This document shows, in pieces, positions 13,773-14,973 of a stretch of 14,973 bases of DNA (position 1 is the stretch's first letter; the number at the start of each line of letters is the position of its first letter). Source of the DNA: CAZGZD01 sp964401915 (lineage in GTDB: Bacteria; Patescibacteriota; Microgenomatia; UBA1406; GWC2-37-13); assembly GCA_964401915.1 (NCBI GenBank), contig CAYOAI010000020.1, positions 1 to 14,973 on the forward strand, read 5' to 3'. Below the pieces are notes generated by a model. That model saw only the letters and a program-made list of their open reading frames with translations, was not told the DNA's origin and made no database searches. Made by a program: the position numbers and the translations under genes.

Positions 13773-14471
13773 ATGCAAACTAATCCCAATGTCGCACTGA
13801 TTGAATTCCGCCCCGGAGTAGGTGGAGACGAGGCCAAGATCTGGGCCGATGAGCTCGTCAACTCCTATATCAAATTCGCAGCTAAGTCGCGCTTTACCGT
13901 GACTCCAGTCGATGACACAGTCATTCGAATCAAAGGTGAGGGAGCATACAATCTATTCAAAGGGGAAACTGGTGTACACCGCATCCAGCGTATCCCAGCA
14001 ACAGAGCGCAAAGGCCGAATCCATACATCAACATGCATCATCATCGTGCTGCCCGCGATCATTCACTCCGAGACAGTCGTCAACTCGACAGATCTTGAAT
14101 GGCAGTTTTTCCGCGCTGGTGGCCATGGCGGCCAAAACGTCAACAAAGTCTCAACAGCTGTGCGACTCACACACAAGCCAACAGGCGTTGTGGTCACCGC
14201 ATCTCGAGAGCGCCATCAGCAGGCAAATCGCCAGATAGCGCTTGAGCTTCTTGCGGCCAAGCTTTATCAACTCGACGAAGAGAAGAAAAAGGGTATGGTC
14301 TTCTCATTTGTGAAAGACATAGGTATGGGCGAACGAGCAGACAAAATCCGAACATACAATTTCCCCCAAAATAGACTTACTGATCACCGAATCAACAAAT
14401 CTTTTCACAACCTCGATCAGATCATCGAACAGGGCAAATGGGATAAGGTGTTTTTAACCGTGAAAAACTAA
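13773..14471 (+). CDS. prfA: peptide chain release factor 1, lacking the N-terminal domain
   Basis: RF1 releases the peptide at UAA/UAG. Here it is only 232 residues against about 350-360. It begins directly at the PCRF segment (VALIEFRPGVGGDEAKIWADELVNSY), so the helical domain 1 of roughly 100 or more residues is absent. What remains is complete: PAT at 75-77, the RF1-type codon-recognition tripeptide (RF2 has SPF), HTSTC after it, and GGQ at 119-121 for peptide hydrolysis, in GGHGGQNVNK. The hisS stop lies in the same frame 15 bases upstream, so no missing start extends it. Domain 1 contacts PrmC and RF3 in model bacteria. A release-factor-like paralogue is possible, but PAT favours RF1. 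Confidence 0.87.
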   Translation: MQTNPNVALIEFRPGVGGDEAKIWADELVNSYIKFAAKSRFTVTPVDDTVIRIKGEGAYNLFKGETGVHRIQRIPATERKGRIHTSTCIIIVLPAIIHSETVVNSTDLEWQFFRAGGHGGQNVNKVSTAVRLTHKPTGVVVTASRERHQQANRQIALELLAAKLYQLDEEKKKGMVFSFVKDIGMGERADKIRTYNFPQNRLTDHRINKSFHNLDQIIEQGKWDKVFLTVKN

Positions 14472-14478
14472 TAAATTT

Positions 14479-14487
14479 TGGTATACT
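14479..14487 (+). promoter_or_regulatory. extended -10 promoter of rpmE, leaderless
   Basis: TGGTATACT (TG at 14479-14480, TATACT at 14482-14487), nine bases before the rpmE ATG. It lies in the 25-base gap after prfA, so rpmE has its own start of transcription even inside the cluster. Confidence 0.55.
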
Positions 14488-14496
14488 TATATCCTT

Positions 14497-14793
14497 ATGA
14501 AAGCTGCAATCCACCCTACATACCAGAGCGCAACTGTCGTCTGCTCATGCGGAAACACATTTGAGACAAGCTCAACCCGCGATTCAATCCGCGTTGAGGT
14601 ATGCTACAAATGCCACCCTCTCTACACAGGAGAACACCGATTTATAGATACCAAGGGGCGTGTCGAGAAATTCCAAAAAAAGCAGCAGGATGCAGTAAAG
14701 ATACGCGAGCAGTTTGTAGCCAAAAAAGCACAGAAAAAAGCATCGGGACAATATCAACCCAAATCCCTCAGAGAGCTACTTGGGGAGATATAA
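14497..14793 (+). CDS. rpmE: 50S ribosomal protein L31 (zinc type)
   Basis: L31 belongs to the large ribosomal subunit and bridges the subunits. Residues 1-60 match the family: MKAAIHPTYQ, C16-S-C18-G-N-T-F, R-V-E-V-C36-Y-K-C39-H-P-L-Y-T-G, F-I-D-T-K-G-R-V-E-K-F. The four cysteines make the zinc-binding (C+) type. The last ~38 residues are a basic and Gln-rich extension, longer than the typical ~70-residue protein, ending in KSLRELLGEI. The ATG follows an extended -10 box at nine bases, with no SD. Confidence 0.95.
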   Translation: MKAAIHPTYQSATVVCSCGNTFETSSTRDSIRVEVCYKCHPLYTGEHRFIDTKGRVEKFQKKQQDAVKIREQFVAKKAQKKASGQYQPKSLRELLGEI

Positions 14794-14795
14794 GC

Positions 14796-14824
14796 TTGCA
14801 CGAGGGCTTAGCTACTGATATAAT
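14796..14824 (+). promoter_or_regulatory. strong promoter, TTGCAC-17-TGa-TATAAT
   Basis: TTGCAC (14796-14801), exactly 17 bp, then TATAAT (14819-14824) with an extended TG at 14816-14817. It is the best consensus match in the window. Transcription should start near 14831, about 90 bases before the next ATG, unlike the leaderless genes. Confidence 0.7.
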
Positions 14825-14843
14825 TATTAAGAATCATCAAGAC

Positions 14844-14883
14844 TTCAGGTTTATCCATTGGATAATAAAAATTATTTCCTGAA
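14844..14883 (+). promoter_or_regulatory. nested hairpin in the leader of the last gene
   Basis: TTATCC (14851-14856) and GGATAA (14860-14865) form a 6-bp stem with a 3-base loop. Outside it TTCAGG (14844-14849) pairs with CCTGAA (14878-14883). A further small stem, TTCC-GTC-GGAA, follows at about 14887-14897. No known riboswitch or RNA class could be recognised. Confidence 0.4.
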
Positions 14884-14919
14884 TAGTTCCGTCGGAAGCG
14901 TCGGGAAGGTGACCAACTC

Positions 14920-14973
14920 ATGATAACTGAAAGTAAAAAAAATCAAGTAGACCATCTCATCTCAAAACTTGAG
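14920..14973 (+). CDS. start of an unidentified gene, cut by the window edge
   Basis: An ATG at 14920 opens a frame of 18 codons that runs to the last base (MITESKKNQVDHLISKLE). GGGAAGG at 14903-14909, about ten bases upstream, is the most SD-like sequence before any gene here, and a strong promoter with a structured leader precedes it. Too short to identify. Confidence 0.5.
   Translation, partial: MITESKKNQVDHLISKLE

Noticed and set aside
14900..14940. Cobalamin riboswitch-like or T-box-like words (GGGAAGGTGACC, AACTG)
   Set aside because: Only short word similarity; the conserved core and pairing pattern are not present.

Overview
The window looks like chromosome of a reduced, uncultivated bacterium of the Candidate Phyla Radiation (Patescibacteria); a Microgenomates-type lineage is my best guess, not proven. 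The signs are short intergenic gaps, almost no Shine-Dalgarno sequences, a charged low-complexity protein typical of these genomes, a release factor 1 without its N-terminal domain, a GT39-like membrane glycosyltransferase, and several proteins I cannot assign. TGA is used as a stop (end of the Ldh_2 gene), so the UGA=Gly code of Gracilibacteria/SR1 does not apply.

Layout. 1-1158: a DUF59/SufT-like Fe-S factor, a coiled-coil hypothetical protein and tRNA-Pro(CGG), separated by spacers with 7-nt periodic repeats. 1183-3927: a tight operon of cysS, an Ldh_2-family dehydrogenase and a PPC/DUF296 protein. 3924-5636 (minus): a GT39-like glycosyltransferase, tail-to-tail with the PPC gene and carrying four copies of a 7-bp tandem repeat inside the gene. 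5637-5841: a divergent spacer with two abutting perfect 18-bp palindromes and candidate promoters. 5842-7126: rpsF-ssb-rpsR. 7166-10329: an unassigned beta-rich protein followed by two membrane-anchored PDZ proteases, ctpA-like (S41) and htrA-like (S1C). 10389-12440: three genes with promoters of their own and visibly different leucine codon use: a methyltransferase-like protein and two unrecognised proteins. 12489-14793: hisS, a short prfA and rpmE. 14794-14973: a strong promoter, a nested hairpin and the start of a gene that runs off the window.

Most genes serve translation (two aminoacyl-tRNA synthetases, a tRNA, S6, S18, L31, RF1), with ssb for replication and a cell-envelope set (glycosyltransferase and two proteases). 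Seven genes have a -10 box only 6-10 nt before the ATG, often with an extended TGn or a -35 at 17 bp, so transcripts should start at or just before the start codon. Leaderless, SD-independent initiation appears to be the rule here. The best candidates for something new are the three-gene insert between htrA and hisS, the double palindrome upstream of rpsF, and the heptanucleotide repeats.
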